A stretch of 64,000 nt of DNA from Pseudonocardia sp. T1-2H (GCF_038039215.1 NZ_JBBPCL010000001.1:3906001-3970000); one strand, 5' to 3'; counted from the first letter of the stretch, positions 44,657 to 60,191 are shown. Numbers and translations are program-made. The notes: generated by a model not told the origin, from the sequence alone.

Positions 44657-46362
44657 ATGCCGGATGCCGCCGCGTCCCTCGTGAGCCGCAACACACCGCT
44701 GACCTCCGCCCGACCCGCCATCGTGACCGTCGACGACGACCCCAGCGTCTCCCGGGCCGTCGCCCGTGACCTGCGGCGCCGCTACGGCGAGCGCCACCGC
44801 ATCGTCCGCGCCGAGTCGGGTCCGCAGGCGCTGGAGGCGCTGCGCGAGATGACCCTGCGCGGGGACGACGTCGCCGTCCTGCTCGCGGACTACCGGATGC
44901 CCGGGATGAACGGGCTGGAGTTCCTCGAGCAGGCCATGGACCTCTACCCCGCCGCCCGCCGCGTGCTGCTCACCGCCTACGCCGACACGGACGCGGCGAT
45001 CACCGCGATCAACGTCGTCGACCTGGACCACTACCTGCTCAAGCCCTGGGACCCACCCGAGGAGAAGCTCTACCCCGTCGTCGACGAGATGATCGACGCC
45101 TGGCGGGCCGCGGACCGGCGCGAGGTCTGCGAGACCCGGGTGGTCGGGCACCGCTGGTCCGCCCGCTCGCACGACGTCCGGGACTTCCTCGCCCGTAACC
45201 AGGTCCCCTACCGCTGGTACCCCGTCGACGAACCGGAGGCCGCGCGCCTGCTGCAGGCCGCCGGCGTCGACGGACAGACGCTGCCGGTGGTGATCACCCC
45301 GGCCGGCGAGGCGCTGGTCGCCCCGGCGGACGGTGAGCTGGCCGCGCGGGTCGGGCTGTCGACCGTGCCCGCGGAGGAGTTCTACGACCTCGTGGTGGTC
45401 GGTGGCGGCCCGGCCGGGCTCGGCTCGGCGGTCTACGGCGCGTCCGAGGGCCTGCGCACGGTCATGGTCGAACGGCTCGCGACGGGCGGGCAGGCCGGGC
45501 AGGCTCCCGGATCGAGAACTACCTGGGCTTTCCGGACGGCGTCTCCGGCGCGCAGCTCACGGACCGGGCCCGCCGCCAGGCCGTCCGGCTCGGCGCGGAG
45601 CTGCTGACCGCGCGGGACGTCGTCGGGCTGCAGGCCGACGGCTCCTCACGCAGCGTCCACTTCGCGGACGGCAGCGCCATCCACGCGCACGCGGTGGTGC
45701 TGGCCACCGGCGTCTCCTACCGCGAGCTGAAGGCGCCCGGCGTCCCGGAGCTGACCGGCCGCGGCGTGTTCTACGGCTCCACGCTCACCGAGGCGGCGAG
45801 CTGCGCTGGGCAGGACGTCTACATCGTCGGCGGCGCGAACTCCGCGGGGCAGGCCGCCGTCTACTTCGCCCGGCACGCGCGCTCGGTGACGATGCTGGTC
45901 CGCGGGCCGTCGCTGGTCTCGTCGATGTCGCACTACCTCATCGAGCAGATCGGCGACATCCCCGAGATCACCGTGCGGACGTGCTGCGAGGTCGCCGGCG
46001 CCGAGGGCGGCGAGCACCTGGAGAAGCTGACGCTGCGGGACCGCACCACCGGCGAGACCGAGACCCTCGACGCGTCGTACCTGTTCGTCTTCATCGGCGC
46101 GACACCGCGCACGGACTGGCTGAGCGACCAGGTGGTCCGGGACGCGGCCGGGTTCGTCGTCGCCGGGCCGGACCTGATCGTCGACGGGAAACCGCCCGCG
46201 GGATGGCCGCTGGACCGTGACCCGCTGCACCTGGAGACGAGCCTGCCGGGCGTCTTCGTCGCGGGTGACGCCCGCGCGGAGTCCGTCAAACGGGTCGCGT
46301 CCGCCGTCGGGGACGGGGCGATGGCCGTCTCGCTCGTGCACCGGTACCTGGAGAGGTCATGA
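44657..46362 (+). CDS. Receiver domain-thioredoxin-reductase-like fusion protein, frameshifted
   Basis: A single protein of about 568 residues once one frameshift is repaired. Residues 15-150 are a response-regulator receiver: VTVDDDPS acidic pair, phospho-aspartate in LLADYRMPGMNG, LLTAYAD, and LLKPW with the conserved lysine. Residues 165-235 look like a glutaredoxin/thioredoxin fold without a CxxC. From about 245 a pyridine-nucleotide disulfide reductase begins (VVVGGGPAGLGSAVYGASEG, GGQAGQ, IENYLGFPDGVSG, IVGGANSAGQAAVYFA, FVAGDARAESVKRVASAVGDG). The frame breaks at 45502-45503, where one missing G restores it. It precedes a histidine kinase whose ATG lies 37 bases downstream, so the kinase probably phosphorylates this receiver. 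Confidence 0.88.
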
Positions 46363-46399
46363 CCACCGCCGACGTGCTTCTTCCCGCGGAGGCGGAATC

Positions 46400-47830
46400 A
46401 TGACGACCCCGTGCGATCCGGAGGAGCTGCGGTCGCTGTTCCTCTTCGAGAAGCTCAGCGACGCCCAACTCACCGAGCTCTGCGAGCAGGGCTACATGGC
46501 GACGTTCGAGCCCGGCCGCGTCTACGCCGAGGGCGAGCGGGCGACGTGCTTCTACGTGCTCGTCGAGGGCAGCGTCGTGCTGTCCCGGCGTTCCGGAGAG
46601 GACGACGTCGACGTGGAGCGGACGTCCCAGCCGGGCGTCTACGCGGGCGCGTGGCACGCCTACCTGGGCGACCGGATGCCGCAGACGTACAACAACTCGC
46701 TGCGGGTCATCGTGCCGTCCCGGTTCTACGTGCTCGACGCGGAGAAGCTCGCGGCGCTGATGGCCGAGTGGTTCCCGATGGCGCTGCACCTGCTCGAGGG
46801 GCTGTTCTTCGGCATCCGGAACACCCAGCAGGCGGTCAGCCAGCGGGAACGGCTGCTCGCCCTCGGGTCGCTGTCCGCCGGGCTCACCCACGAGCTGAAC
46901 AACCCCGCCGCCGCCGCGGTGCGGGCCACCTCGACGCTGCGCGAGCGGGTCGCGGGGATGCGCAGCAAGCTCGGGATGATCGCGGCCGGGCCGTACGAGA
47001 CGGCCGATCTGCAGACGTTGCTGCAGCTGCAGACGGACGCCGCGGACCGGGTCGCGAAGGCCCCCGAGCTGAGCCCGCTCGAGGCCGGGGACGCCGAGGA
47101 CGAGCTCGGGGACTGGCTGGACGCGAAGGGCATCGCCGGCGGCTGGGACATCGCGCCCACGTTCGTCCAGGCCGGGCTGGACATCGACTGGATGGAGCGG
47201 GTCGCCGCCGCGGTGCCCCCGGAGATCCTCGAGGGCGCGGTCCGGTGGCTCAACTACACCGTCGAGACCGAGCTGCTGATGAACGAGATCGCGGAGTCGA
47301 CCACGCGGATCTCCACCCTGCTCGGCGCGGCGAAGCAGTACTCCCAGATGGACCGGGCGCCGTACCAGACCGTGGACGTGCACGAGCTGCTCAAGTCCAC
47401 GCTGATCATGCTCGCGCGCAAGATCGGCGACGGCGTGCAGGTCGTCAAGGAGTTCGACCGGACGCTGCCGAGGATCCCGGTCTACGCCGCGGAGCTGAAC
47501 CAGGTCTGGACCAACCTCATCGACAATGCCGTGCAGGCCATGGACGGGCACGGGACGCTGACCGTGCGCACCGCGCGGGAGGACGACCACCTGCTCGTCG
47601 AGATCGGGGACACCGGGCCCGGCGTCCCTGCGGAGATCCGGAACCGGATCTTCGAGCCGTTCTTCACCACCAAGCCCGTCGGCGACGGCACCGGGCTCGG
47701 CCTGGACATCTCCTGGCGGATCGTCGTGAACCGCCACCACGGGGACCTGCGGGTCGAGTCCGAACCCGGGGACACCCGGTTCCAGGTCCGGCTGCCGCTG
47801 ATGCCGAGCACGAGCGAGGAGACGGGATGC
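46400..47830 (+). CDS. Histidine kinase with N-terminal cyclic-nucleotide-binding domain
   Basis: About 476 residues. Residues 10-140 form a cNMP-binding/Crp-type sensor (LFLFEKLSDAQLTELCEQGY, YVLVEGSVVLSRRSG). A dimerisation helix with the H-box SAGLTHELNNPAAAAVRA follows near residue 165. The ATPase domain has an N-box NQVWTNLIDNAVQAM, G1 EIGDTGPGVP, F-box IFEPFFTTKPVGDGTGLGLDIS. GGAGG lies nine bases before ATG 46400. No stop occurs where the family ends (after LPLMPSTSEETG). Inserting one A after 47829 gives TGA there and at the same time an ATG start for the next gene, so I place the end at 47830; as read the frame stays open to 48397. Confidence 0.86.
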
Positions 47831-48167
47831 GCTCCCCATCGACCCCTCCGTCCCGCCGTCCGGGAGCGGCTGCGTGGAGTGCGACGCGGCCCGGGGCTGG
47901 TGGGTCCACCTGCGCCGCTGCGCCGCCTGCGGGCACGTCGGCTGCTGCAACACCTCCCCCGCGCAGCACGCGACCGCGCACTTCCGGAGCACCGGGCACC
48001 CGATCGTGCAGAGCTTCGAGCCCGCCGAGGACTGGTTCTGGGACTACGACCGTCAGGTCGGCCTCGACGGGCCAGACCTCGCCCCACCCACGCACCGGCC
48101 CGTCGAGCAGACGGTCCCCGGCCCGGCGGACCGGGTCCCGCAGGACTGGAGCGAGCACGTCCACTGA
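47827..48167 (+). CDS. UBP-type zinc-finger protein
   Basis: About 113 residues containing a ZnF-UBP domain, named for eukaryotic ubiquitin hydrolases. Zinc ligands: GCVECDAARGWW, RRCAACGHVGCCN, then HATAHFRSTGHP. The C-terminal part FEPAEDWFWDYDRQVG is shared by bacterial members found next to thioredoxin-reductase-like proteins. A start at GTG 47874 would remove the first zinc cysteine, so it is rejected. With one A added after 47829, ATG 47827 reads MTLPIDPSVPPSGSGCVEC, the normal N terminus. The bacterial function is unknown; position in the receiver-reductase/kinase cassette is the only clue. Confidence 0.85.
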
Positions 48168-48188
48168 GCCGTGCGGGAGGATCCCCGC

Positions 48189-48680
48189 GTGATCACGAGT
48201 GCGGGGATCCTGCTCCACCGCGAGCGGGACGGACGGGTCGAGGTGCTGCTCGGCCACATGGGCGGGCCCTTCTGGGCGCGCAAGGACGCGGCGGGCTGGT
48301 CCATGCCCAAGGGCGAGCACGACGACGCCGAGGACCCGCGGGACGCCGCGCGTCGCGAGTTCGCCGAGGAGCTCGGTATCCCCGCCCCGGCGGGTGAGCT
48401 GCGCGAGCTCGGCACGATCGTCCAGTCCGGGCGGCGCAAGAGCGTCACGGCGTTCGCGCTCGCCGGTGACCTGGCCGACGAGCTCGTCGCCGCCGTCGCC
48501 GAACGCCCGGACGACGGCTCCTGGGTCGAGGTCGAGTGGCCCCGGGGATCGGGGCGGCGGCTGCGGTTCCCGGAGATCGACCGCGTCGCCTGGTTCGACG
48601 TGGACACCGCCCGGGAGAAGCTGGTCAAGGGGCAGGTCGGGTTCCTGGACCGGTTGCTCGCCGCGCGGACGTCGTCGTGA
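48189..48680 (+). CDS. Nudix hydrolase
   Basis: A 163-residue Nudix protein with a complete catalytic box GEHDDAEDPRDAARREFAEELGI (residues about 44-66; Gx5Ex7REUxEExGU). Upstream is MGGPFWARKDAAGWSMPKG and downstream FPEIDRVAWFDVDTAREKL, as in COG4119-type predicted NTP pyrophosphohydrolases. GTG 48189 has GGGAGGA seven bases upstream. It follows the UBP zinc-finger gene by 21 bases and may be part of its transcript, but a metabolic link is not evident. Confidence 0.9.
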   Translation: MITSAGILLHRERDGRVEVLLGHMGGPFWARKDAAGWSMPKGEHDDAEDPRDAARREFAEELGIPAPAGELRELGTIVQSGRRKSVTAFALAGDLADELVAAVAERPDDGSWVEVEWPRGSGRRLRFPEIDRVAWFDVDTAREKLVKGQVGFLDRLLAARTSS

Positions 48681-48701
48681 GTCGGCTCTTCTGAATCGAT
48701 C

Positions 48702-48715
48702 GTGAGCGCGCTCAC
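48702..48715. promoter_or_regulatory. 14-base perfect palindrome, Crp/GlxR-like spacing
   Basis: GTGAGCGCGCTCAC is a perfect palindrome in the 252-base gap between the Nudix gene and the MFS gene. The GTGA-N6-TCAC layout is that of Crp/GlxR operators, although the flanking bases (C and C) do not extend the match. It lies about 220 bases before the MFS start; the rest of the gap shows nothing clear. Confidence 0.42.
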
Positions 48716-48932
48716 CTGCGGATTACTGGCGTACCCAGAGGGTGTTACGGCACGGTAGGGATCGGCGCACGCGGTCGTGCGTCTTGATTCCGACCGCATC
48801 CGTCCCGTTCGACCACGACCCGACAGGTCGAGCGCCGTCTCGGCAGAACCCCCGCAGCAGGCAACAGTGGCCGCTGCGGTGGCCATCCGGTGGTCCCCAC
48901 ACCGATGGTCCGGGCTCCGCCGGAGGAACCCC

Positions 48933-50565
48933 ATGCCCGTCGCTTCCGTCGGTACGCGCCTTCGCGCGTCCGCCCGGCTCCGTTCCGCCCCTTCGACCCC
49001 ACCCTCCTTCCGGAGGCTCCGGCTCGCCGTCACCGCGCTGTTCGCGTTCGACGGCGCCGTGTTCGGCAGTTGGGCCGCCCGGATCCCGGACGTCACCGTC
49101 CAGGTCGGCGCGACCCACGCCACCCTCGGGTTCGCCCTGCTCTGCGTGTCCCTCGGCGCGCTGGCGAGCATGCAGCTCACCGGCGTGCTCGCCGCCCGGT
49201 TCGGCTCCGGCCTCGTCGCCGGGGTGGGGGTGGCGGCGACCTGCGTGGTCGTCCCCCTGCCCGGGCTCGCGACGTCCGTCCCGCAGCTCTGCGTCGCGCT
49301 GCTGCTGTTCGGCGCGCTGACCGGCCTGGTCAACGTCGCGATCAACAGCGCCGGCGTGGCCGTCGAGGCCATGCGGCCGGAGAAGCCGCTGCTCACGTCC
49401 CTGCACGCCGCCTTCAGCTTCGGTGGCCTCGCCGGGGCCGCGGTGGGCGGGCTCGCGTCGGCGCTGGGCCCGGTCGAACCGCATCTCCTCGCCGTCTCGG
49501 CGGTCGGGCTGGCCGTCACCGCGCTCGCCGGCCCCGTACTGGTCACGGTCGGGCGCGCCACGGCCGCTGCCGCCCCGTCCGCCGGGTCGGACGAGCGGGA
49601 CCCGAAGGACGGGCGCCGGCTCGTCGTCCTGCTCGGGCTGATCGCCGGCTGCACCGCGTTCGGCGAGGGCGCCCTCACCGACTGGGGCACCCTGCACCTG
49701 CGGGAGACCCTGCACGCCGCACCCGGGCTCGCCGCCGCCGGCTACTCCGGGTTCTCCCTCGCGATGGCGTGCGGCCGGCTCTCCGGAGGCTGGCTGCTGG
49801 GCCGGCTCGGTGAGACCCGGCTGCTCGCGGGCGGGGCCGTCCTGGCCGCGACCGGCATGACCGCCGCCCTGCTGACGACCTCACCGATGGTGGCGCTCGC
49901 GGGATTCGTGCTGGTCGGGCTGGGCCTGGCCAACCTGTTCCCGATCGCGATCGCCCGCGCGGGGGCGCGCTCCGGTTCCCGGGGCGTCGCGCTCGCGTCG
50001 ACCGTCGGCTACAGCGGCCTGCTCGGCGGCCCGCCCGCGATCGGCTTCCTCGCCGAGCACGCCGGCCTGCCGGTGGCCCTGGCGAGCGTGCCGCTGCTGG
50101 CACTCGCGGCGGCCGGGATCGCGCTGGTCGTGGCGGCCGAGCGCCCCACGCTCCGCCTGCCGGCCCGCATCGTCCTGCCCGCCGGGATCCGGCCCTCGCG
50201 ACTCGCCGGACCGGTCCGGGCGCCGTTCGCCCGACTGGCGACCGCCGCCGCGCGGGACGTCGAGAGCGCCCCGGGCTCGGGTGTGCTGGCGACGGCGGCA
50301 CGCGCCGCCCGGAGCGGCCGCGCCGGTGTGGGATCGGCCGTCCGGGAGCTGCCGCGGTCCGCACCCCTGCGGGTCGTGCGCACCGCCCACGCCCGGTTCG
50401 CGGCGACCGCCCGCCCCGCGATCCTGCGCGGCGCGGCGGCGGTCGAGCGCGCCGTGGCGAGCGAGCTTCCCGGCGCTGACGAACGCCGCCGACGGCGGGA
50501 CGGACGCCAAGGCCCCGGGCGCGCACATCCGCGCCTACCCGGGCCTGGAGCGCCTCGCCGCCTGA
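48933..50565 (+). CDS. MFS transporter with long C-terminal extension, frameshift near end
   Basis: Major facilitator protein with about twelve helices in residues 30-410 (LAVTALFAFDGAVFGSWAARIPD, then repeated helices ending LPLLALAAAGIALVVAA), similar to sugar/drug MFS proteins of actinobacteria. After the last helix there is an unusual 130-residue basic, alanine-rich cytoplasmic tail (ATAAARDVESAPGSGVLATA, ARAARSGRAGVGS). Near 50472 the frame probably shifts. Dropping one G gives a tail PALTNAADGGTDAKAPG ending at TGA 50565, just before a strong terminator, whereas the unrepaired frame runs on into the opposite gene to 51167. GGAGG precedes ATG 48933 by six bases. Confidence 0.82.
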
Positions 50566-50584
50566 CCGCGGATCGTCGTGTCAC

Positions 50585-50622
50585 AGGACGCCGGGTAGGC
50601 CTTCGGGCCTGCCCGGCGTCCT
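50585..50622. terminator. UUCG-loop hairpin between convergent MFS and his operons
   Basis: AGGACGCCGGGTAGGCC (50585-50601) pairs with 50606-50622 over 17 bases with a single G-U type change, around a TTCG tetraloop. It sits between the convergent MFS and the his-linked membrane protein genes and should terminate both. Confidence 0.88.
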
Positions 50623-50636
50623 CGTCTTGCGGCTTC

Positions 50637-50957
50637 TCAGGCCGCGGGCTCGCCCGGTGGTGTGGTGGCCGCGTCGTCCGGGCCGTCCTCGCGGGCGGCC
50701 GCGGCCCGGCCCCGCGCCGCGGCGTGACCGAGCCCGACGACCAGCCCGACGACGATCAGCAGCACCCATCCCCACCAGGGCAGACCGCCCAGCGCGGTGG
50801 CGATGACGCCCGCGAGGGCGGCGCCGGCGACGGTGCCGAGCGTGCTGGACGTCGAGGTCCGGCGGCGGCTCGTCGTGGTCCGGCGCCGCGTGCTGCTCCG
50901 CTTGCGGGTGGTGGTCCTCCTCCGGGCTGCGGCCTTCCTGCGCGGTGCGGCGGCCAT
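50637..50957 (-). CDS. Basic single-helix membrane protein at end of his operon
   Basis: A 106-residue protein. The N terminus is extremely basic ([20 protein letters not shown] and continuing arginine/threonine to residue 45). One or two hydrophobic stretches follow (TVAGAALAGVIATALGG and WWGWVLLIVVGLVVGLG), then an acidic tail. Its ATG 50957 overlaps the hisH stop by one base (TGATG), so it is translated with hisH. The arginine-rich head could bind nucleic acid or the phospholipid surface. No domain is recognised. Confidence 0.72.
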   Translation of the reverse strand: MAAAPRRKAAARRRTTTRKRSSTRRRTTTSRRRTSTSSTLGTVAGAALAGVIATALGGLPWWGWVLLIVVGLVVGLGHAAARGRAAAAREDGPDDAATTPPGEPAA

Positions 50958-51592
50958 CAACCGACCACGTCGCGCAGCCAGTTCTGCAGCACCGTCGCAC
51001 CGGCGTCGCCGGACTTCTCCGGGTGGAACTGGGTGGCGGACAGCGGCCCGTTCTCGACGGCGGCGACGAAGTCCTCGCCGTGGTGCGCCCAGGTGACCAT
51101 GGGCGGGCGGATGACGTGCGACTCCTCCATCTCCCAGCGCCGGACGCCGAAGGAGTGGACGAAGTAGAAGCGGGTGTCGGAGTCGAGGCCGTTGAACAGC
51201 GTGGAGCCGGGAGCGGCCTGCACGGTGTTCCAGCCCATGTGGGGCAGGACGTCCGCCTTCAGCCGCTCGACCGTGCCGGGCCATTCCCCGCAGCCCTCCG
51301 CCTCGTCGCCGAACTCGACGCCGCGGTCGAACAGGATCTGCATCCCGACGCAGATGCCGAGCACCGGGCGTCCCCCGGCGAGCCTGCGGTCGATGATCTG
51401 CGGCCCGCGGACGGCGTTCAGGCCCTGCATGCAGTGCGCGAACGCACCGACGCCGGGGACGACCAGGCCGTCCGCCTCGCATGCGGCATCGAAGTCCGTG
51501 GTGACGGTGACGTCCGCACCCACCCGGCGGAGCGCACGCTCCGCGGAGCGCAGGTTCCCCGATCCGTAGTCCAACACGACGATCTTCGACAC
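50957..51592 (-). CDS. hisH: Imidazole glycerol phosphate synthase subunit HisH
   Basis: Glutamine amidotransferase subunit (211 residues) that supplies ammonia to HisF for imidazole glycerol phosphate synthesis. Class I amidotransferase features are the oxyanion strand [11 protein letters not shown], the nucleophile cysteine in [10 protein letters not shown] near residue 80, and the histidine-glutamate pair in [10 protein letters not shown] near the end. GTG 51592 is chosen since [13 protein letters not shown] is the standard start. HisF, HisA/PriA and HisI are not downstream; instead a small membrane protein and a terminator follow. Confidence 0.95.
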   Translation of the reverse strand: MSKIVVLDYGSGNLRSAERALRRVGADVTVTTDFDAACEADGLVVPGVGAFAHCMQGLNAVRGPQIIDRRLAGGRPVLGICVGMQILFDRGVEFGDEAEGCGEWPGTVERLKADVLPHMGWNTVQAAPGSTLFNGLDSDTRFYFVHSFGVRRWEMEESHVIRPPMVTWAHHGEDFVAAVENGPLSATQFHPEKSGDAGATVLQNWLRDVVG

Positions 51593-51637
51593 GCCTGCCA
51601 GCCTACCGGCCCGCTCACGCATGGGTCCGCGATCCGA

Positions 51638-51659
51638 CGCACAGGCCGCAACCTGTGCG
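51638..51659. repeat. Small hairpin between hisB and hisH
   Basis: CGCACAGG (51638-51645) and CCTGTGCG (51652-51659) form a perfect eight-base stem with a six-base loop, flanked by TGGGT/ACCCA at 51622-51626 and 51663-51667. It lies in the 86-base gap between hisB and hisH, the only sizeable gap in this operon, and could slow or partly terminate transcription. Confidence 0.5.
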
Positions 51660-51678
51660 CGAACCCACGAACACGGGT

Positions 51679-57416
<5,738 letters not shown>

Positions 57417-57420
<4 letters not shown>

Positions 57421-59015
57421 GCCACACCCGCCAACACGTCGGTGCCGATCACCGGACGCCCGCTGGCGTCCAGCGAGATCGGCAGGCTGGAGCGCTGCCA
57501 CACGTCGTCGCGCTCGGGAAAGTCCGTGCGCACGTGGCAGCCACGGGTCTCCCGCCGGGTCCCGGCCGCGGCGAGCACGGCCTGCGCCAGCAGGGTCAGC
57601 GCGGCGTCCTCGACGCCGGCCCGGTCGATCGGCGTCGCCGGCTGCGTCGCCGCCTCCACGACGTCCGACGCCACGGCGAGCCCGGCCGCGTCCCGCCCGA
57701 TCCCGGCGAACGCGCTCATCGCGCGCTGCACGACCCCGCGGTCCGCCACCCCGACGGCGGGCGCCGGCAGGACCAGCTCGGACGATGCCGACCGCGGCGT
57801 CCCGAGGTCCGCGACGACCGCGCGGACGACCCGCTCGCCGGTGACCAGCCCCTCGAGCAGGCTGTTCGACGCAAGCCGGTTCGCGCCGTGCAGGCCGGTG
57901 CGGGCCACCTCGCCCGCGGCGTAGAGCCCCGGGACCGACGTCCGGCCGTCGACGTCCGCGACGACCCCGCCGCACGCGTAGTGCGCCGCCGGCGTCACCG
58001 GGATGGGCTCGCGGCGCGGATCGACGCCGGCCTCCCGGCAGGAGGCGAAGACGGTCGGGAACCTCTTCGCGAAGCCGGGGAGCCCCGTCGCGTCGAGGTA
58101 CACGGCGTCCGCGCCGGTCTCGGCCATCCGCCGGGTGATCGCGGCGGCGACGACGTCGCGCGGCGCCAGGTCCGCGAGCGGGTGGACCCCGGTCATGAAC
58201 CGGGTGCCGGTGCGGTCCCGCAGCACGGCGCCCTCGCCGCGGACGGCCTCGGTGACGAGCGGGCGCCGCCCGACGGCCGGGCCGGTGTAGAGGACCGTGG
58301 GGTGGAACTGGACGAACTCCAGGTCCGCGGCGGTGGCTCCGGCCCGCAGGGCCAGCGCGACGCCGTCGCCGGTGGAGGTGCCCGGGTTCGTCGTGCTGGC
58401 GTAGAGCTGCCCGTACCCGCCGCTGGCGAGCAGGACCGCGGGCGCGCGGAGCAGTCCGGGCCGCCCGGCGTCGTCGAGGACCGAGAGGCCGGCGGCCCGC
58501 CCTGAGGCGTCGCGCACGGCGTCGACGGCGACGTGGCCGGTGAGCAGGGCCAACCCGCTGGCGGCCGCAAGCAGGGCACGCTCGACCTCGGCGCCCGTCG
58601 CGTCGCCGCCGGCGTGCACCACGCGGAACGCCGAGTGGCCGCCCTCGCGGGTCCGGTCCAGCCTGCCACCCCGGGCGTCGAACGAGGCGCCCCGCTCGCG
58701 CAGCCGGCGGACCGCCGCCGGGCCGCCGCGGATGATGGCGGCCACCGCGGCCTCGTCGTTCAGCCCGCCGCCCGCGGCGAGGGTGTCCGCGATGTGCGCC
58801 TCGACCGAGTCCCCCGCGAGGTCGCCGAGGACGACGGCCACGCCGCCCTGGGCCCAGCGGGTGCTGCCCTCGTCCGCCGCGTCCTTCGTGACGACGACGA
58901 CCCGGAGCCCGGCCTCGGCGGCGTCGAGCGCGGCGGTCAGCCCCGCGACCCCGGTGCCGACGACGACCAGGTCCGCCGAGGCCTCCCAGAGCCGATCGGC
59001 CGCGTGGGCGGTCAC
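57417..59015 (-). CDS. nadB: L-aspartate oxidase
   Basis: Flavoprotein of 532 residues that makes iminoaspartate from aspartate. Features are the FAD motif [31 protein letters not shown] near residue 50, [50 protein letters not shown] and [18 protein letters not shown]. Succinate dehydrogenase is excluded by GSTRWAQGG and the operon. GTG 59015 overlaps the nadA stop, and the nadC ATG overlaps its own stop. Confidence 0.97.
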
Positions 59016-60025
59016 TCGCCGCCCCCGGGCTGCCCGATCTCGATCATCCGCTGCACGGCGCGCCGGCCGCGGGCGGCGAGCTCGGGGTCCACGTGCACCT
59101 CGTCCGTGCCCTCGCGGACCGACCGCAGCAACGCGTCCGGCGTGATCATCTTCATGTAGGTGCAGGACGCGCGGTCGTTGACGGCGCGGAAGTCGATCTC
59201 CGGCGCGGCCTTGCGGAGCTGGTGCAGCATGCCGATCTCGGTGGCGACCAGCACCGACTTCGACGTGCTGGCGCGCGCCGCATCGAGCATGCCGCCCGTC
59301 GAGAGGATCTTGACCCGCTCGGCCGGGACCGCGCCCGCGGTGGCCAGGTAGAGGGCGGACGTCGCGCAGCCACACTCGGGGTGCACGTAGAGGTCCGCCT
59401 CGGGGTCCGCCTCGGCCTTGGCGGTGAGCTCGGCGCCGTTGATCCCCGCGTGCACGTGGCACTCCCCGGCCCAGACGTGGATGTTCGTCCGGCCGGTGAC
59501 CCGGCGGACGTGCGCGCCGAGGAACTGGTCCGGCAGGAAGAGCACCTCGCGGTCGGCGGGGATCGACTGCACGACCTCCACCGCGTTCGACGAGGTGCAG
59601 CAGATGTCCGTCTCGGCCTTCACCGCGGCGGTGGTGTTGACGTAGGCGACGACCACCGCGTCCGGGTGCTCGGCCTTCCACTCGCGGAGCTGCTCGGCGG
59701 TGATCGAGTCCGCGAGGGAGCAGCCGGCGCGGGCGTCCGGGATGAGGACCGTCTTCTCCGGGGCGAGGATCTTCGCGGTCTCGGCCATGAAGTGCACGCC
59801 GCAGAACACGATCGTCCCGGCCTCGACCTCGGCCGCGAGCCGGGAGAGCGCGAGGGAGTCCCCCACGTGGTCCGCCACGTCCTGGATGGCCGGGACCTGG
59901 TAGTTGTGCGCCAGGATCACCGCGTTGCGCTTCTCCGCGAGCGCACGCACCCCGTCGGCCCACCCCGGGCCCGGGTCCTCGGAATCCGTCGCCGGGGGCG
60001 CAGTTCGCGTCGCCGTCAGGCTCAT
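59012..60025 (-). CDS. nadA: Quinolinate synthase NadA
   Basis: A [4Fe-4S] enzyme of 337 residues that condenses iminoaspartate with dihydroxyacetone phosphate. Motifs: [22 protein letters not shown], cysteines in [27 protein letters not shown] and HPECGC, and [10 protein letters not shown]. It heads the nadABC operon. An inverted repeat 28-50 bases upstream of its ATG, facing the divergent NrtR gene, suggests repression by that protein. Confidence 0.97.
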   Translation of the reverse strand: MSLTATRTAPPATDSEDPGPGWADGVRALAEKRNAVILAHNYQVPAIQDVADHVGDSLALSRLAAEVEAGTIVFCGVHFMAETAKILAPEKTVLIPDARAGCSLADSITAEQLREWKAEHPDAVVVAYVNTTAAVKAETDICCTSSNAVEVVQSIPADREVLFLPDQFLGAHVRRVTGRTNIHVWAGECHVHAGINGAELTAKAEADPEADLYVHPECGCATSALYLATAGAVPAERVKILSTGGMLDAARASTSKSVLVATEIGMLHQLRKAAPEIDFRAVNDRASCTYMKMITPDALLRSVREGTDEVHVDPELAARGRRAVQRMIEIGQPGGGE

Positions 60026-60052
60026 CGTCGTCCTCCCCAGGACGTCGGACCT

Positions 60053-60075
60053 GTTTTCGCCTGATGGTCGAAAAC
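60053..60075. promoter_or_regulatory. Candidate NrtR operator upstream of nadA
   Basis: GTTTTCG (60053-60059), nine bases, then CGAAAAC (60069-60075): a perfect seven-base inverted repeat, unusually AT-rich for this genome, 28 bases before nadA and in the gap shared with nrtR. NrtR repressors bind paired half-sites at NAD genes, so this is the likely operator. The specificity is inferred from position. Confidence 0.7.
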
Positions 60076-60191
60076 GTGGCGATACTAGCAGCCGGATCCA
60101 CCTCCGGCCACCGTCCTCGTGACCCGGAACTCACCTGGCCGTAACCCGCACGTCGCCGAGGCGGCCGCGCGCCCACCCCTACGATCGCCCC

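Noticed and set aside
47874..48167. UBP zinc-finger protein starting at GTG 47874
   Set aside because: This start would lose the first zinc-ligand cysteine; the upstream family N terminus is present but out of frame by one base.
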